This document shows positions 46,412 through 58,900 of a DNA stretch of 64,000 nucleotides, piece after piece. This DNA comes from Ceratodon purpureus (taxonomy: Eukaryota; Streptophyta; Bryopsida; Pseudoditrichales; Ditrichaceae). A program made the translations under genes and the position numbers. The stretch's first letter is position 1, and each line of letters begins with the position of its first letter. The notes under the pieces are model-generated. The model worked only from the letters and a program-made list of their open reading frames with translations, ran no database searches and was not told the origin of the DNA. The stretch is from contig CM026430.1 of NCBI GenBank assembly GCA_014871385.1, positions 4,567,040-4,631,039 on the forward strand. Direction: 5' to 3'.

Positions 46412-47629
46412 CAGGTAATGTTAGCAATTGAATCCACTGTTGGAATTTCATGCTTCATACAAATAGTCCCTAAATAACTTCTGCAATGCACTCGTACTTC
46501 TGCTTCAAACAAGATGAAGGCCTCTAACTATTCTACTCCCTTCAAATTTACATATTTATAAATTTGTAGAAATGATAAGTAACAAATAAACTGAGAAAAA
46601 TATCTTTTTTGTAAAACAAATCAATATGTCAAATGAAGTAGGTAAAGCTTTTGAGTTATCATTTTATTATTGAATTCTATTATACAATGAAAAACTAGTG
46701 CATATCTATCTTTCATAATGTATTATTTGTTCAATTTGTAGGATATAAATAATTGATTTTGACTATATTAAAAAGAATTTACAAAAAATCACTTTAACCA
46801 TATTTGAAAACAATTGTAATTTTCTATTTTAGAATCTATTAGTTATAGTAGAGAGAAATTTTTGAAAATTAACATTATATTGTACTATAAAAAGTAAAAA
46901 TCATGATATGTGGTTTATTACTATACCACATACAAGTTAAAAAAATGTCAATGAATTCAAAGATTAAATAATAATGATTTATAACTTATACTATGTTTTG
47001 TAATTTTTTCAATTCTCTTAATTTTATCTTTAAAAATCCTTTAAAATCTTGCAATAGTAATTTTAATAATTAAACTTTTCCAAAATGAATCTATATGTAT
47101 ATATATCAATAATCATAAAAAAATATAGGAAATTGTATACTTAAAATATTCCTCTTTACATATAAAAATAAACAAGACAACTTCAAATTTTTCATTGATA
47201 CACATGCCTTGATTCCATATACCAAGTTTGATTGCATTGACAAGTATTCATTCCATGAGGAAAGTATCAAAATCACAAATAATTCTATTCTCAAAACACA
47301 ATTGAAGAGTATACATATTGAAATCAAGCAAATTGAAATCTAATTCTTAATATTTGATTTGATATTATAAGTTTTTTTTACACAAAACTATAAAGAATAA
47401 ACAATCAACTGATTTTGATAGATTTGAAATGTAAAATATGCAATTATTATTAAATTACATACATTGAAATACATACATACCAGTATACTAATTACATCAT
47501 TCAATGTAAATAGATGGGAAGAATATTGGTAATAATATTTTATGAGCCTTCAATTAGCCTGCATGTTGTTGTGGTTCTTTTAACCAATTGTAACTTGAAA
47601 CATAGTCACAATGTTGAATTAAAATTAGC

Positions 47630-47946
47630 CTTACAACTAAATTTCATATGCTGGTAAGTTAGTTGAAATTCGCTACAACTTTCTCAATCCAAAATTAGCT
47701 CAATGGAATGGATGTTTGACTTTTTATTTTGATGTGTTGATTGAAAATGGCGCATGAATTGAATTTTACAGTTGCGCCAGTGGTTTGCTTTAACCAATAA
47801 ATCAGTGCATAATCCAATGTTTATAATTCAATGTTATAATTTGAATTTATTAATAGGTTATTAAATTTCAACTAACTTATTAGGTATATAGCGTTAACAA
47901 TGGCAAATTTCAACTAACTTACGAGCATATGAAATTTAGTTGTAAG
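47630..47946. repeat. 40-bp inverted repeats flanking a segment flipped inside the inversion
   Basis: Arms are 47630-47669 (cttacaactaaatttcatat...) and 47907-47946 (its inverse). The DNA between them runs parallel to 4365-4610 on the plus strand, whereas its neighbours match the A region on the minus strand. Confidence 0.65.
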
Positions 47947-47968
47947 AAGCTATATAATTAAAAAAAAA

Positions 47969-47989
47969 ATATATATATATATATATAAA

Positions 47990-48052
<63 letters not shown>
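47969..48052. repeat. (AT)n microsatellite
   Basis: About 80 bases of TA/AT, interrupted once by aaaattt near 47990. It is the counterpart of the tract at 4657-4775. Confidence 0.9.
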
Positions 48053-48053
<1 letters not shown>

Positions 48054-48905
48054 GTTATACTGTAAATTTTGTTAAAATACATAGATAAAGGAATAAAACT
48101 TTAGGTATTTATTTAGTCTCTGAATATTTTTAGAATTTTGAGAAGATACTATGTGTGGATTTATAAGGTGCATTGTGAAATTGTGAATACATACAAAAAC
48201 AAGTGTAACTGGAAAATTGTCGTAAAAAAAAATATATTAATAATCATTAGGAAACATAAGGGATGATATAATTAAATTATTTTTGTAGCCATTATAAAAA
48301 GTAAATGAGACAACTTTATATCTTCATTTTTATATAGGCCTTAATTTGATATACCAAGTATGATTGCATTGATAAGTATTCTATCAATGAGAATAGTATT
48401 AAAACCACAAATAATTTTATTGTCAAGATACAATTGAAGAATATACCTATTGAAATCAACATATTGAGCCTTAGTTCTTAATATTCAATTTGACCTTATA
48501 AATTTCTTCCTAAAAATCATGAAGAACAAATCATTCAATAGGATTTTGATAGATTATAAATGTAAAAATTGCCATTGTAATTAAAACACGTATATGGAGT
48601 ATAACTAAACAAAGCTTGAAATATTAATTGATGCAAAGGATATTGGTAATAATCTTATATGAGCCTTCACCATTGAATATTTATATCAATTAGACATGAT
48701 GTTGTCATTTTTTCAACCAACTGTGACAAGAAAGATAGTCACATTGTTGTATTAAAGTTAGCTTCAAATTTATCTTGAAAGCTGAGATCTTTCAAACTTA
48801 ACAACTTTAATTATTCCAAAATCTATGTAAGATGCAAAGAATTACATAAATGTTTGCCATCCAATCTCCATCTCTTTGGTTTCAAACCTATACCTTTTCT
48901 CTAAA

Positions 48906-48957
48906 CATACTACAATACATGATGCAAAGATGGATCGTATGTCTGCTGCCCATGAAG
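48906..48957 (-). pseudogene. 5' part of the second secreted-peptide gene
   Basis: The minus strand encodes ADIRSIFASCIVV, matching the leader of the 8378-8593 protein. The start region has one extra G (atgggcagcagac compared with atggcagtagac), which puts the ATG out of frame. The downstream coding part is now at 46242-46411 in the opposite orientation. Confidence 0.75.
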
Positions 48958-49188
48958 ACTGCTAAATACGAATAGGCTTTGTTTCATAAAACAACCCAAC
49001 CATTTTTCAGCAGTCGGTGGGATTATCTATTCAGCAATTCTGCTCGATCATGACAATGGTAGCCCATTCCGGTGCCAATGGGACTTCGACAGAGTTTTAC
49101 TTGTGTTAAATTACTACTGAGTTATGCGCGCTTCACAAATTCATCTCAGTTGAGTTGGGTCTTTGATTGACGTTTGGTTCTGACATTT

Positions 49189-49390
49189 GAATGACGGAAC
49201 CAGATCGATTTGTGGACGACAGAAATATGTAGGCACTGCAATTCTGGGTTTCAACGAGAAATTTGCAAAGTTGTACGTGATAGAAGATGGAATGAAAAGG
49301 GTCGAAGGACGCAATATATTGTGTGCTTCAAACAGCAGGAACAACTCTCAGATTGTACATTGCAGCTGGGGAATCATTAACGTACGAACC
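49189..49390 (+). pseudogene. Frameshifted copy of the 8955-9164 ORF
   Basis: It starts MTEPDRFVDDRNM. One base fewer than in the first copy (aatatgtaggc compared with aatatggtaggc) then breaks the frame. The rest (VGTAILGFNEKFAKLY, IEDGMKRVEGRN) is still readable in another frame. Confidence 0.5.
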
Positions 49391-49749
49391 GTGATTGAAT
49401 CACCCCCATGTAACCACTTCATTATGCAAAGTTGAAATATAATTGTTCACTCATGTATAATGCTTGATAAGTCGTTCAGTCATGTTCTTTCGTCACTTCT
49501 GTCGAAACACAATGCTCTGTCGTGAATCACAACGTCCACAAGGACATTCACAAGAACGTCTCTCCAGTTCAGCAACTTTGAGTGTCATGAACATGAAAGA
49601 CCTCATTAAGAAACTCTATCGCACCATCGCGGAACAGCTCTGCATATATCATAACATTCACCTATGGCTGCTCCTAAATGTGACCGTCGCTCGTCTTTCA
49701 ATCTGTACATGCAGCGCGACTAGAAACAATTGCTGGCTCATAAATACAC

Positions 49750-50296
49750 CACGATGGCCTGGTCCACATACTCTGCTTTCCGATCAGAGGTCACCTCCAC
49801 GTCCAGCACCCGCATCCGAACACCTCTCCGGCATCATCTACGCCCACAAATCACGCTCGACACCCCAAAGCCGAGCAGATCCGCCTCGTCCCCCCACCAC
49901 ACCACTCTACAAAAATGCCATATCTTACATCACCACAAAGCTCACGACAACTGCTGCAGCCCAACAACCTCGTAATCCTGGAGCGGCACATACACAAGCG
50001 GAACGGCAACAACCGGCCGCAGCAGGCAATGCGACGCCATCACCACCGCCCCGGAGCCTACCAGCCTGGCCCTCGCCATTCCCGCCGCCTGGAAGCACTG
50101 CGACACAAACGGATGCACAATCGTCCACATCCTCGTCACCCCCTCCAAATCCCCGCCCAACTCAACGTATCCCCGGCGGCTCCGAGACAGTCCAAAAACA
50201 CTCCAAGCCCCTGAATTCTGGAACCCAAACCCTCGCGTCCCAAGCGAATCCAAACCCCGCAATGCTCCGAATTACTCCACCTGTCCACGAAGAATG
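49750..50296 (-). other. Second copy of the GC-rich island
   Basis: It has the same order as 11140-11677. The minus-strand frame 50262-49942 keeps EGVTRMWTIVHPFVSQCFQA and VPLVYVPLQDYEVVGLQQLS. A 277-codon plus-strand frame also crosses it, but it is rich in Pro, Arg and Thr, is not shared by the first copy, and is probably a chance frame in GC-rich DNA. Confidence 0.4.
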
Positions 50297-50311
50297 AGTT
50301 TGGTAGTAAGC

Positions 50312-50358
50312 TGGTCGTGAGTTGGTCGTGAGTTGGTCGTGAGTTGGTCGTGAGTTGG
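50312..50358. repeat. 11-bp minisatellite, tggtcgtgagt, four copies
   Basis: Units start at 50312, 50323, 50334 and 50345, followed by related ttggtagctg and ttggtcgtgac units. It is the counterpart of the 33-bp array at 11678, with a different unit amplified. Confidence 0.85.
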
Positions 50359-50430
50359 TAGCTGTAAGCTGGTAGTATGTTGGTCGTGACTTGCTAAGTT
50401 GGTAGTATGCTGGGCTTTGAGTTGGTGAGT

Positions 50431-53350
50431 TGCTTCCTCGTTTCGTTGTGTTTAGAATCTTGTCTAAACGAATTTAAGAACTATGGGTTTGTTTATTCCA
50501 TTCCATTATGTGCACTTATTAGTATTATTTCCACAGTAGAGCTATTTGTATTTATAGTATTTTATCAAGGGCATTCCAACTCTTGTTAAAATAGTTAAAT
50601 TTCATATATTAAAGTAGAGCATGAACATCAATGGAAAGTTCAAAGAGGAATCTTTCACAATTTTTAAGAAAAAAATGAATGAATTTAGGATTAGCTTAAG
50701 TATGCAATCTCTAATGTTTCTTGATAAGCAGTGATATGTGTTCTTTTTTTGAGAAGAATTGTAATGATTAAATATTGAAATTGCAAGAATTTTCAAGGAT
50801 AAACTTAAGAGTACTTAAATTATAAGTAAAAATACACATTATGAGTTAATTATCATTAGTCTTTTATTTTGAGATTAACCCCTAAAGGCCCTTGGTGTTT
50901 TTGGAGCCAAAGCTGCCAAAATCATGTCCTTACTGATAAAACCTATTGTTTTCTAAATTTAGAGATGTATTTGAATATTGAACAATAAACTCTTATAATT
51001 ACCTTATTTAGAAAAATATATATTGATTCTGAGGAAGATCCACCATATGAATTGCAAGATTATAATGTTTGAAATCACTGTAAAAGTATTTTTTGACACT
51101 GCCCCAAGAATATACCTAAGTTTTAATGCCCAAAAATTATACTTTGCAAACACATTTGATTGATGGAGGATCATCAATTCCTTTAGGTGTGGAAGTTAGG
51201 TATAAGTTCTCAAAGTTTGAGCCTCATACAAGCTTGGAAAAGATAAACAATCATTGAATTTTTTAAAGGGGGTGTGCTGAAATTGCCAAACATTCTCCAA
51301 AACTAAAACTACTTAAAGAGTAATCTAGAAATGTCCAATTGAAAATCCAAAGAGTAGATATGTTAAAGTCAATGAGGGAAAAAACCACAAAAAAATTCAA
51401 CGCAATGTGAGTAGATCTCAAATTTCTAGAAATTTTTGAAGTGGAAATTGTAAATTTTCCTTTAATTTCAGGGGGCAGTTTTGGTAAAAGGGGTCCTGTG
51501 GATAGACATCCTGCACTCCAAGCCCCTGAATGCTGGAACCCAAACCCTCGCGTCCCAATGCTCCGAATTACTCCACCTGTGCACGAAGAGTGAGTTGGTC
51601 GTAAGCTGGTAGTGATCTGGTGGTGAGTTGCTACTGGTACGTCATAGGTCAGCAGGATGTGTTCTTGATTACGTGCAATGAAATGATGATGGAACTCCTG
51701 AAGGAGGAAGGCAATGGGAGAGAGGAGAGATGAGAGAGAATGGACATAATGGAATTTCTAGAAAAGAAATATAAATTGGCACTTTTGTGTATTCAATTTA
51801 ATTAAAAAAATAAAATTTAACATGCTACGCTTGACTTTTGTGTGAATTTGTTTTTATTGAGTTAGCTAACTTAGTCTTTTTTGTCATGCTCCAAAATCCA
51901 TAATGCAAGAAATCTGGTGATAAAAAAGTAAAAGTGTATCAACTTGATCTAAAACCGTGTCAAAAAAGTTTGTTTTCAAATTTCAATGGCTATATTCGAT
52001 AGCTATCAATCTCTACGATTGATTATGATCAAATTTATTGAAAGATCTACTTTAATAACGTAGTTGAAGATCTTATGGTTATAATTAGAAGATGATAATT
52101 TTTTAGTCATTCATACTTTTTACATTGGAAATGGCTCTTTTGAACCGTTTCTTGGTGAAACATAGCCAAGGAACTTTACGAGTTAAGGTTACTATTGCAT
52201 GCGATTAGAATAGAGTTAAAGGTAGAAGTAGCTCCCATCCTTTATGAAAATAATTCTAACTTCAAAACTGCTTGACTTTGAAATAGTATTTTTTAAACTA
52301 CTTAACTCCTTTTTGCACTCTAATTAATTATTAGGCAAAATGGCGCCTAAGCTGTTAATAGCCTACTCTACCAATCTTCAAGTGCTCGATTCACTTAACC
52401 GCTAAAAGACAATTATCCACATTTGGGCATTTTTAGAATTCGAGCATGTATTTGTGACTTCAATTTAAGTCGTGATTTTTGAAACTTTTTCTGAATGTAG
52501 GCCGTAATAAGGACTTTAACGGAATCTAATTTTTTTTTTTTGATTAGACATTTCAAAAAATAGTTATGGTACCTGAAGTGAAATATGTTGTTCGGTGGGC
52601 AGTTTGGGCAGCCATGCAATCATTGCAAATTTGCAATATACATCTGTTACCTCTAAGATTATTTCTATAAATACTTAATGTTGTTATCTTTGAGATTTCC
52701 TTAAAAAAAAAACTTCTTTGAGTACAAAGTGTTCACTCCACAAAATATCAAAGTTTTCTCACCGTTTCAGGTAGTGTACTAAATAAACTTCTTCTTTCCT
52801 TCATAAAAGTTACAAAATTTGTTTTTTTAGGTTTTCCTTTTTTATACTTATAGGATGGACATCAATCTTTACTTTGTCCGTTTGGATTGGGACTTTATAA
52901 CATAATGGAATTTCTAGGAAATAAAATTGAATTAGCATGCCTTTGTATTTAACTTAATGAAAATATTGTTTTCAACATGCTACACTTGTCTTTTGTTTGT
53001 AATTATTTTTATACAATTAGCTAACTTAGTCTTCTTTTTCATGCACCAAAACCCCCAATATCCATAATGCAAAAAACCAAAGAAAAAAAAGTTAGACTGT
53101 GTCGACCTAGTTAAAAACTTTGTCAAAAAAGTTTGTTTTCAAAATTCAGCTGCTATAATCTTCTAATTTCTACAGTTGATTATAATGAAATTTTTTTAGC
53201 TATCTACTTAAATAATATTATTGAAGATATTATGGTTATAATTAGATAATAATGATGTTTTAGTCATACATGCTTTTTACATCAGAAATGGTAGTTTGAA
53301 GCGATTTTTTGTGAAACATAGTCAAGGAACCTTAGGGGTTAAACACCTTG
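50431..53350. other. AT-rich region with element-like ends (50876 and about 53330)
   Basis: There is no gene. ttaacccctaaaggccc at 50876 and ccttaggggttaaac near 53330 are inverted and resemble the 28271-29215 ends. Two similar halves occur inside (atcttatggttataattag at 52075, and a near copy at 53228). This may be one nested element or two adjacent ones; the borders are not secure. Confidence 0.35.
51512..51635. other. Third fragment of the GC-rich island and its minisatellite
   Basis: ctccaagcccctgaatgctg and then ccaaaccctcgcgtcccaat match 50200-50240, followed by gagttggtcgtaagctggta. Only about 120 bases are present, surrounded by AT-rich DNA. It appears to be a captured or duplicated piece. 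Confidence 0.7.
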
Positions 53351-54855
53351 ATTCATCAACCACAAAATTCAGAAGTTTTTAAACACAATGTCCAAGATTA
53401 TAATTGAAATTAAACTTAGCAGTGAAATAAAAATTAGATTATTTAAAGTTCATGTTCAATTTTATTTCTTTAATGGCTACTTGCCTTCAAACAAGTGGAT
53501 GAAGTCCCTTATCCTTCGTGTAACATGGCTCCTCAGCTAGACCGGGCCAATATAGAAAACAAACCATGTTAAAGTCTTTAGTAATATACTTTTTAATATT
53601 CTAATTTTTTATCTTAAGAATGAATATACTATAAAGTAAAGGTCTAGATTTGGATATGCAAAAAAGAGTTTGAAGCCAAAAAGACGGAGATTGTGGGATG
53701 TCAACTCGAGATTGAAATTTTGTTGGTTAATATATATAGCCAAGTATCAAATTTGAGTACAATCGATGACTATGTTGATGTTGAAATCTGACAATCAACT
53801 TTTAGACCACAAGTACAATCTCACCATTAACTATAAAACATATACATGCCCATTGCCCATTGAAGCTCAAATAAGATCCAAATTTTAAAATAAGTACAAG
53901 AAACATATACTAAGAAAAAGAATGAAACAAGTGTTAGATGTACTTGTAAGTTCAAAAAATAGCTACAATGATTAAAAAAAAATTAATAATTAAAAATTGA
54001 TCTAAAAGTCTTGATGTCGTCTAACTAAATTTACATGTGATGCTTTTCACCTTAATTTATCTAGTGGTAAACGCAAGTTCATTTCAAATTTTTTTTGAAA
54101 TTAAGCAATGCATAGTAAATAAATATTCTTATAACAAGTTACAACTTATAGATAAGAATTTAAGGCATCTTACAACTTGTTCAAGCTCCTTAAACAATAC
54201 TTGTCCAACACGTAAAACAATTAGACGTGAACTTTTGTATTTTTTTTATATATTCATATATTCAGTAAATCATAAATGCATGTACGAGCTGCATCTAGCA
54301 TGCACCACCACCAACAAGTGAGGACGTCAACTTCAAAGGCGGACTCAAATAAAGCAGAGAATGTGTCTTTAAGAGAGGCTGCAACTCCTATATTCCTGTG
54401 TTTCTCCATCAACTACCAACTTTGATAGAGTTATTTGTAAAGGGAACCGGTCTATACGGCGTCTATTACCCTTCTTTTTTCATGGAAACAAATACCAAAC
54501 CTTCTAACCTCCCAAAAATTATTAGTACTATAGCTAGTCATCATCAATCTGACACCACTTATCCTTACGGTCCCACTCCACTATTAAATTCTTCTCCTTC
54601 CTTCCAAATTTTTATGAATAAATTTTTTAATCTATTCAATCTTCTATTTTGGGTCTAAAGTGAGATCATGACAATCATGTTCTTTCCAAATTACAGGTCA
54701 AAAACTCAAGTTTTGAGGGACTTTATAACTTTGATGTCCCAAAATATTTCTCCAACATCTGAAGATGTTATAAAAATTTTGCCCCACTCCCTTGATATAG
54801 ACCAATGCTAGCAGAGTGCAATACACTATGCCAATGACATCAATGATTAGTAGTG
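53351..54855. other. AT-rich DNA with a fragment of the dispersed repeat
   Basis: 53553-53698 copies 3341-3485 closely and stops abruptly at ttgtggga. The rest shows no gene. A 94-codon frame at 54037-54321 has no start context or domain that I can support. Confidence 0.6.
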
Positions 54856-54994
54856 GAAAGAGTAGACAACTACACCAAAGTCTACAGATGAACACTAAGC
54901 AGTGATCAATTACACCAAAAATAATTTCAAATTTTTGGTGTAATTGGTCACTACTTGGTGTTCATCTTTGGTGTAGTTATACACCTTTTCTACA
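54856..54994. repeat. Imperfect hairpin of about 139 bp
   Basis: agtagacaactacaccaaag and gatcaattacaccaaaaat on the left pair with atttttggtgtaattggtc and tttggtgtagttata on the right around a short aattt loop. It is a foldback element, or a possible small-RNA precursor. Confidence 0.65.
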
Positions 54995-55725
54995 AATGGA
55001 TGTCATATGTAGAAAAAGAACAAAGTTGATTACCAAGATGAGAGCAGTCAAAGTAGTTGCATTCATATACAACAAAATCCTAAATTAGGATTTGGTTTAA
55101 ATTGACTGTAATTCATAATTTAAAAAAAAAATTATGCATTAAAATTAAAAGAAGATATAATCATAAAAAATGAACATTTTCTTGGACATTCCTCATTTCG
55201 TTCATTTCATGCAGGTCACTAGCTTGGCAACTTAGAGCTTAGGGTTAATCGCCGATGAACACAGACAATCCGTGCTGCATTATAAAGGCAAATTGAGCTT
55301 AAGTTTAGACTTGATATTTAAATTACAAAATCATTTCAGACAATGTGGCAATGAAAGACATTGACTTATTGTACAAAAGTGTAAAATATAATGTATAGCA
55401 TCCAAGAAACGAATTTAGACATAGACACCTGACAAGGAATATGGATCCAACACCAATGTAGTGCATGTGTACAAAGTACGACATGGTTGAAATTAGGCCT
55501 TGCTTTTGCATTATGTATAAGTTTGCATATGTTTTAACATAGAAAAAACAAAATAAAATGAATTAGAATGCCTCCAAATTATAGAGATGCAAACTTATCA
55601 AGTTACAGTAACACCATAGCACAAATTATTATTTTTTGAAAAAATAATGTTTGCTTCTCAAAAACTGAATTTCACAATTTTTGTTTTTTAATAAAAAAAT
55701 CACTAAAAACGACTTTGAATGGTTT

Positions 55726-55932
55726 CAAAATATTGCAATTTTTTTTTATAATATTTTCATTTCTTGTTTTAAAATTTTCTGTTTTTTTTATTATTACTAT
55801 TATTTTTGGGCAAACCAGCTATGGTAGCTGGTTACCATAGCTGGTTTGCCCAAAAATAATAGTAATAATAAAAAAACAGAAAATTTTAAAACAAGAAATG
55901 AAAATATTATAAAAAAAATTTGCAATATTTTG
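55726..55932. repeat. Near-perfect inverted repeat, about 207 bp
   Basis: The left arm begins caaaatattgcaa and runs through gggcaaaccagctatgg. After the loop tagctggtta the right arm returns ccatagctggtttgccc and ends ttgcaatattttg. Only a few bases in about 98 fail to pair, so it must be young. Confidence 0.9.
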
Positions 55933-55989
55933 AACACACATATCTTGGAATTTTCATGATATTATACTAATGATAAAATGAGGATCTTC

Positions 55990-58900
55990 AATCAGGCATT
56001 GATCAACACAAGGCAATGCTCACACTGTTCACTTCACTGTAGAATGCCTCCAAATAACAGGGATGCCCAGTTGACAGCACATAGATCATTTCCACCATGT
56101 GAACTGATGTCAACATGGCATCATAATAAATTTGACTTGTCATGACATCTAAATTATTGTGGACCAAGTTTACTGATGAATGTTTGCAATAACGTGCGTA
56201 ACTTATGAATGTCTGTATTTATGTTACCGATGACTGTCTGTATTCGTGTTCGCCTCTTTAGACTTTGACATTGTACTGTAAAGGAATTACTGTATTGAGG
56301 AGTCATGAGCACTGTTCCGTCGTCTTGGCGATCATCATGGTTGACGAACGTTACCATATTCCTAGACTTCTTCTCTCCGGAAAGCAGTTCAGGCGATTGT
56401 TGGTGACCGCTCCACTCTTGGAGACTTTCAGTGTTGCAAGAGTTGCTCCAACTTCCAACCCCACAAGTCGGGTGGTCATGTAAGTTTAGGCCGCGGATAC
56501 TTCGTCCCTTGCTTTTGCAGTACGGTAACCTTGAATCCCAATCCACTTGATCCTATGTCCTCGTCTGTTCATCTCTTTTGTAAATATTTTGTGGCGTCTT
56601 GTCTCATGCTGTCGTTGCTCGCGAGGACCTGCTGTACAATATGAATATTTGGCTTAGTATCAGTGTAGCTGGATTTTGCCTTACCTGCCGTAGTTTAACT
56701 GTGTGTTATCTGTTGGCGTTTTCAGAAGCAACCTCTGCAGTAGGGTTTGGCTTACACTAGTTGAACGGTCTAGAGGTGAAGCCGAGGTTGGTCGACTGGG
56801 TGGGGGCGGGCGGACTGAGGGCCGACTGGGTGGGGGTGGACCAGGGCAAACTTCGCTCGGCCCCACTCACAGGAGGAATAACTTGCGGTACCATTCTTCT
56901 TGAGCTGTCTTGTTGATTCTCTGGTTCTTCTACTGATCCATCGGTTTCCTCAGTGGATGCGTGTTCCTTGGGAGAGGGACAGATCTGCTAAAGTTTTGTG
57001 CAAGGTTGGGATCTTAGACTCATGGTGGAGCTAGAGCGTGGTGAAGTTTGATTAATATTCTACTTAGAAATAAAACCCAGAGATTTGGTTCATTTGTGGA
57101 CTTCCAGGAGTTAATTGGGGCTCTGAGAGCACTAGTGGTCTTGAGTACCTTGAACTTTTGATTCCTGAACTGATCTGGCTATAGCCCCAAAATAGCCGAT
57201 AAGCAGCGAAAGGATATCCAAAGTTAGAGTCATCTGAGGGAGGACCATGTTGATCGGGCTCCAACGATTGCCAATCATGATGAGCTAGGACGGTACGATG
57301 TTGATAATCTGCACTCGTGAAGTCAAGGAGGTTTTTACAAGCAGAAGCCCTCTGGGAATTCAAGTCCAACGCACTTACGAGTATTGAAGAAGATACAAGG
57401 ATTTGAAGCTGAGGGTGTTGGCAAGCTTCTCCTGCATGAGTGCGACCAGCATCGGCCGATCTCTTTGCTGCAATGATGGTAATATCCGAATGAACGTATC
57501 TAGTTTTCTGTGGTCATATATGTTTGTTTGTTTATTTACTTCAATCAATGATAGAAATACATAAATTTTAACTTGTAATCCATCATGAAATGAAGTGGGT
57601 ACTTTTGTTGGTGGTGATGGTGGGATTAATAAGACGGTTCACATCAAACAATATGTCTCTTGATCCAAATTAGCGATTCCGTACGCGTTCGATCGTAGCT
57701 TTCCTTTTCGGTGCTTTAATTTCGCTGTGCGAGCCGGTTGGCTGGAATTTTGTCATCCTTCGCCAGGTGACTGGAAGCTAATGTGAGTAACTGTTGTGAT
57801 TAATTGGGACACTAGATTCCGGTTTAGAGCAGCCCATGACGTGTGGGTTCTATTGTACGTGATGCCTTCACCTTTCAGACTTGATATTCAGGCTGGTTAG
57901 AAGAGGTTAATGATATGAGGAGTACAGAGATCGGTCCTGAATCGTAGAATCGAAGGAGAATCTTGGTTCCTGATATCTGAATCTGTGATAGTTCTTCGCT
58001 GTGCTTCTTTGTGGACTTGGTCTCGCTGTAGCTTGCTCGTTTCAAATCCGTGAGCAGAAGTTGTGCTTTCTGTAATTTAGTTCGTGGCGTTTTGATTCGC
58101 CTAGTTTGTAAATTTGTAATTTGCTTTAAATGATTTTGAGAAGTAGAGAAAGTTATCAATGTCCTGGGAACGCGTTGGCATTGAGGAACCTGGAAGCGTT
58201 AGAGTCAGATGGTATGCAGCTATCACAGACCTTGCAGTTTCAAGCAGTATCACTGCAGGAATTCAGCCGAGAAACATGTCTGTTGATCCAGATTAGCAAT
58301 TCCGTGAATATGAACTGAATCGAAACTGTCGGTGATCAGCTTTGCAATCTTTAAAAGCTGCGGACGGCCAAGAGAAATCATCTTCGTCCGGAATCTGAAT
58401 ATATGAATCTACGTCCGGAATTTGTCAATGGGCAGATATTGTGGGAGCTCTATCTGTGTGTGTTAACCGAACATAGATATAGTATCAGAGGTTACTGCAC
58501 GACGTGGTTTCTTTTTGTCATTTTCTCACCGGGTCAAGTGATACGTGAATACTCTAGAGGTGAGTTTCTAAGGTTTGTCGTGACTCGTGGGTTACGAGGG
58601 AACGAGCTGGTAAGAACTTGTGAGGAAGTCTCGGGTTTAGACCGAATCTTTGCTGTTTCTTATAAATTATGCTTAGTCTGTCGCTGAGTTGATGGTTGTG
58701 ATACCGAATGTATGTATCTCAGTTTGTCTGTGTGGCATAGGTCACATATCTGTTAGCAATTGTTGAACGCATCCCTTGTCAACGCTCCAGTTGCTGATGA
58801 CACAGCTGAAAAGCTGTAGACCGCCATGTATGTCCTCTTTGCTGAACCGGTCTATGCTCCTACCGTGGTCCAGTCCGTATTAGAGGCGCAACAACGTTTC

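Larger units (their letters stand above)
46242..48905. other. Inverted segment of about 2.66 kb
   Basis: At both borders the sequence changes partner. Left: the dispersed repeat (tatgttaaag... ctatttttt) stops and the peptide 3' part begins on plus. Right: the peptide 5' part (minus, 48906-48957) stops and the same dispersed repeat continues on minus. Flipping the segment restores both the gene order seen at 3.3-8.6 kb and a continuous peptide gene. Confidence 0.75.

Noticed and set aside
49464-50297. 277-codon frame on the plus strand across the GC-rich island
   Set aside because: It is rich in Pro/Thr/Arg/Ser, the same frame is broken in the first copy, and the minus-strand frame is the conserved one. 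It is probably a by-product of high GC.
56681-56903. Gly/Arg- or Pro/Ser-rich frames on both strands
   Set aside because: It is low complexity caused by a short repeated ctgggtgggggcgg motif, with no other support.
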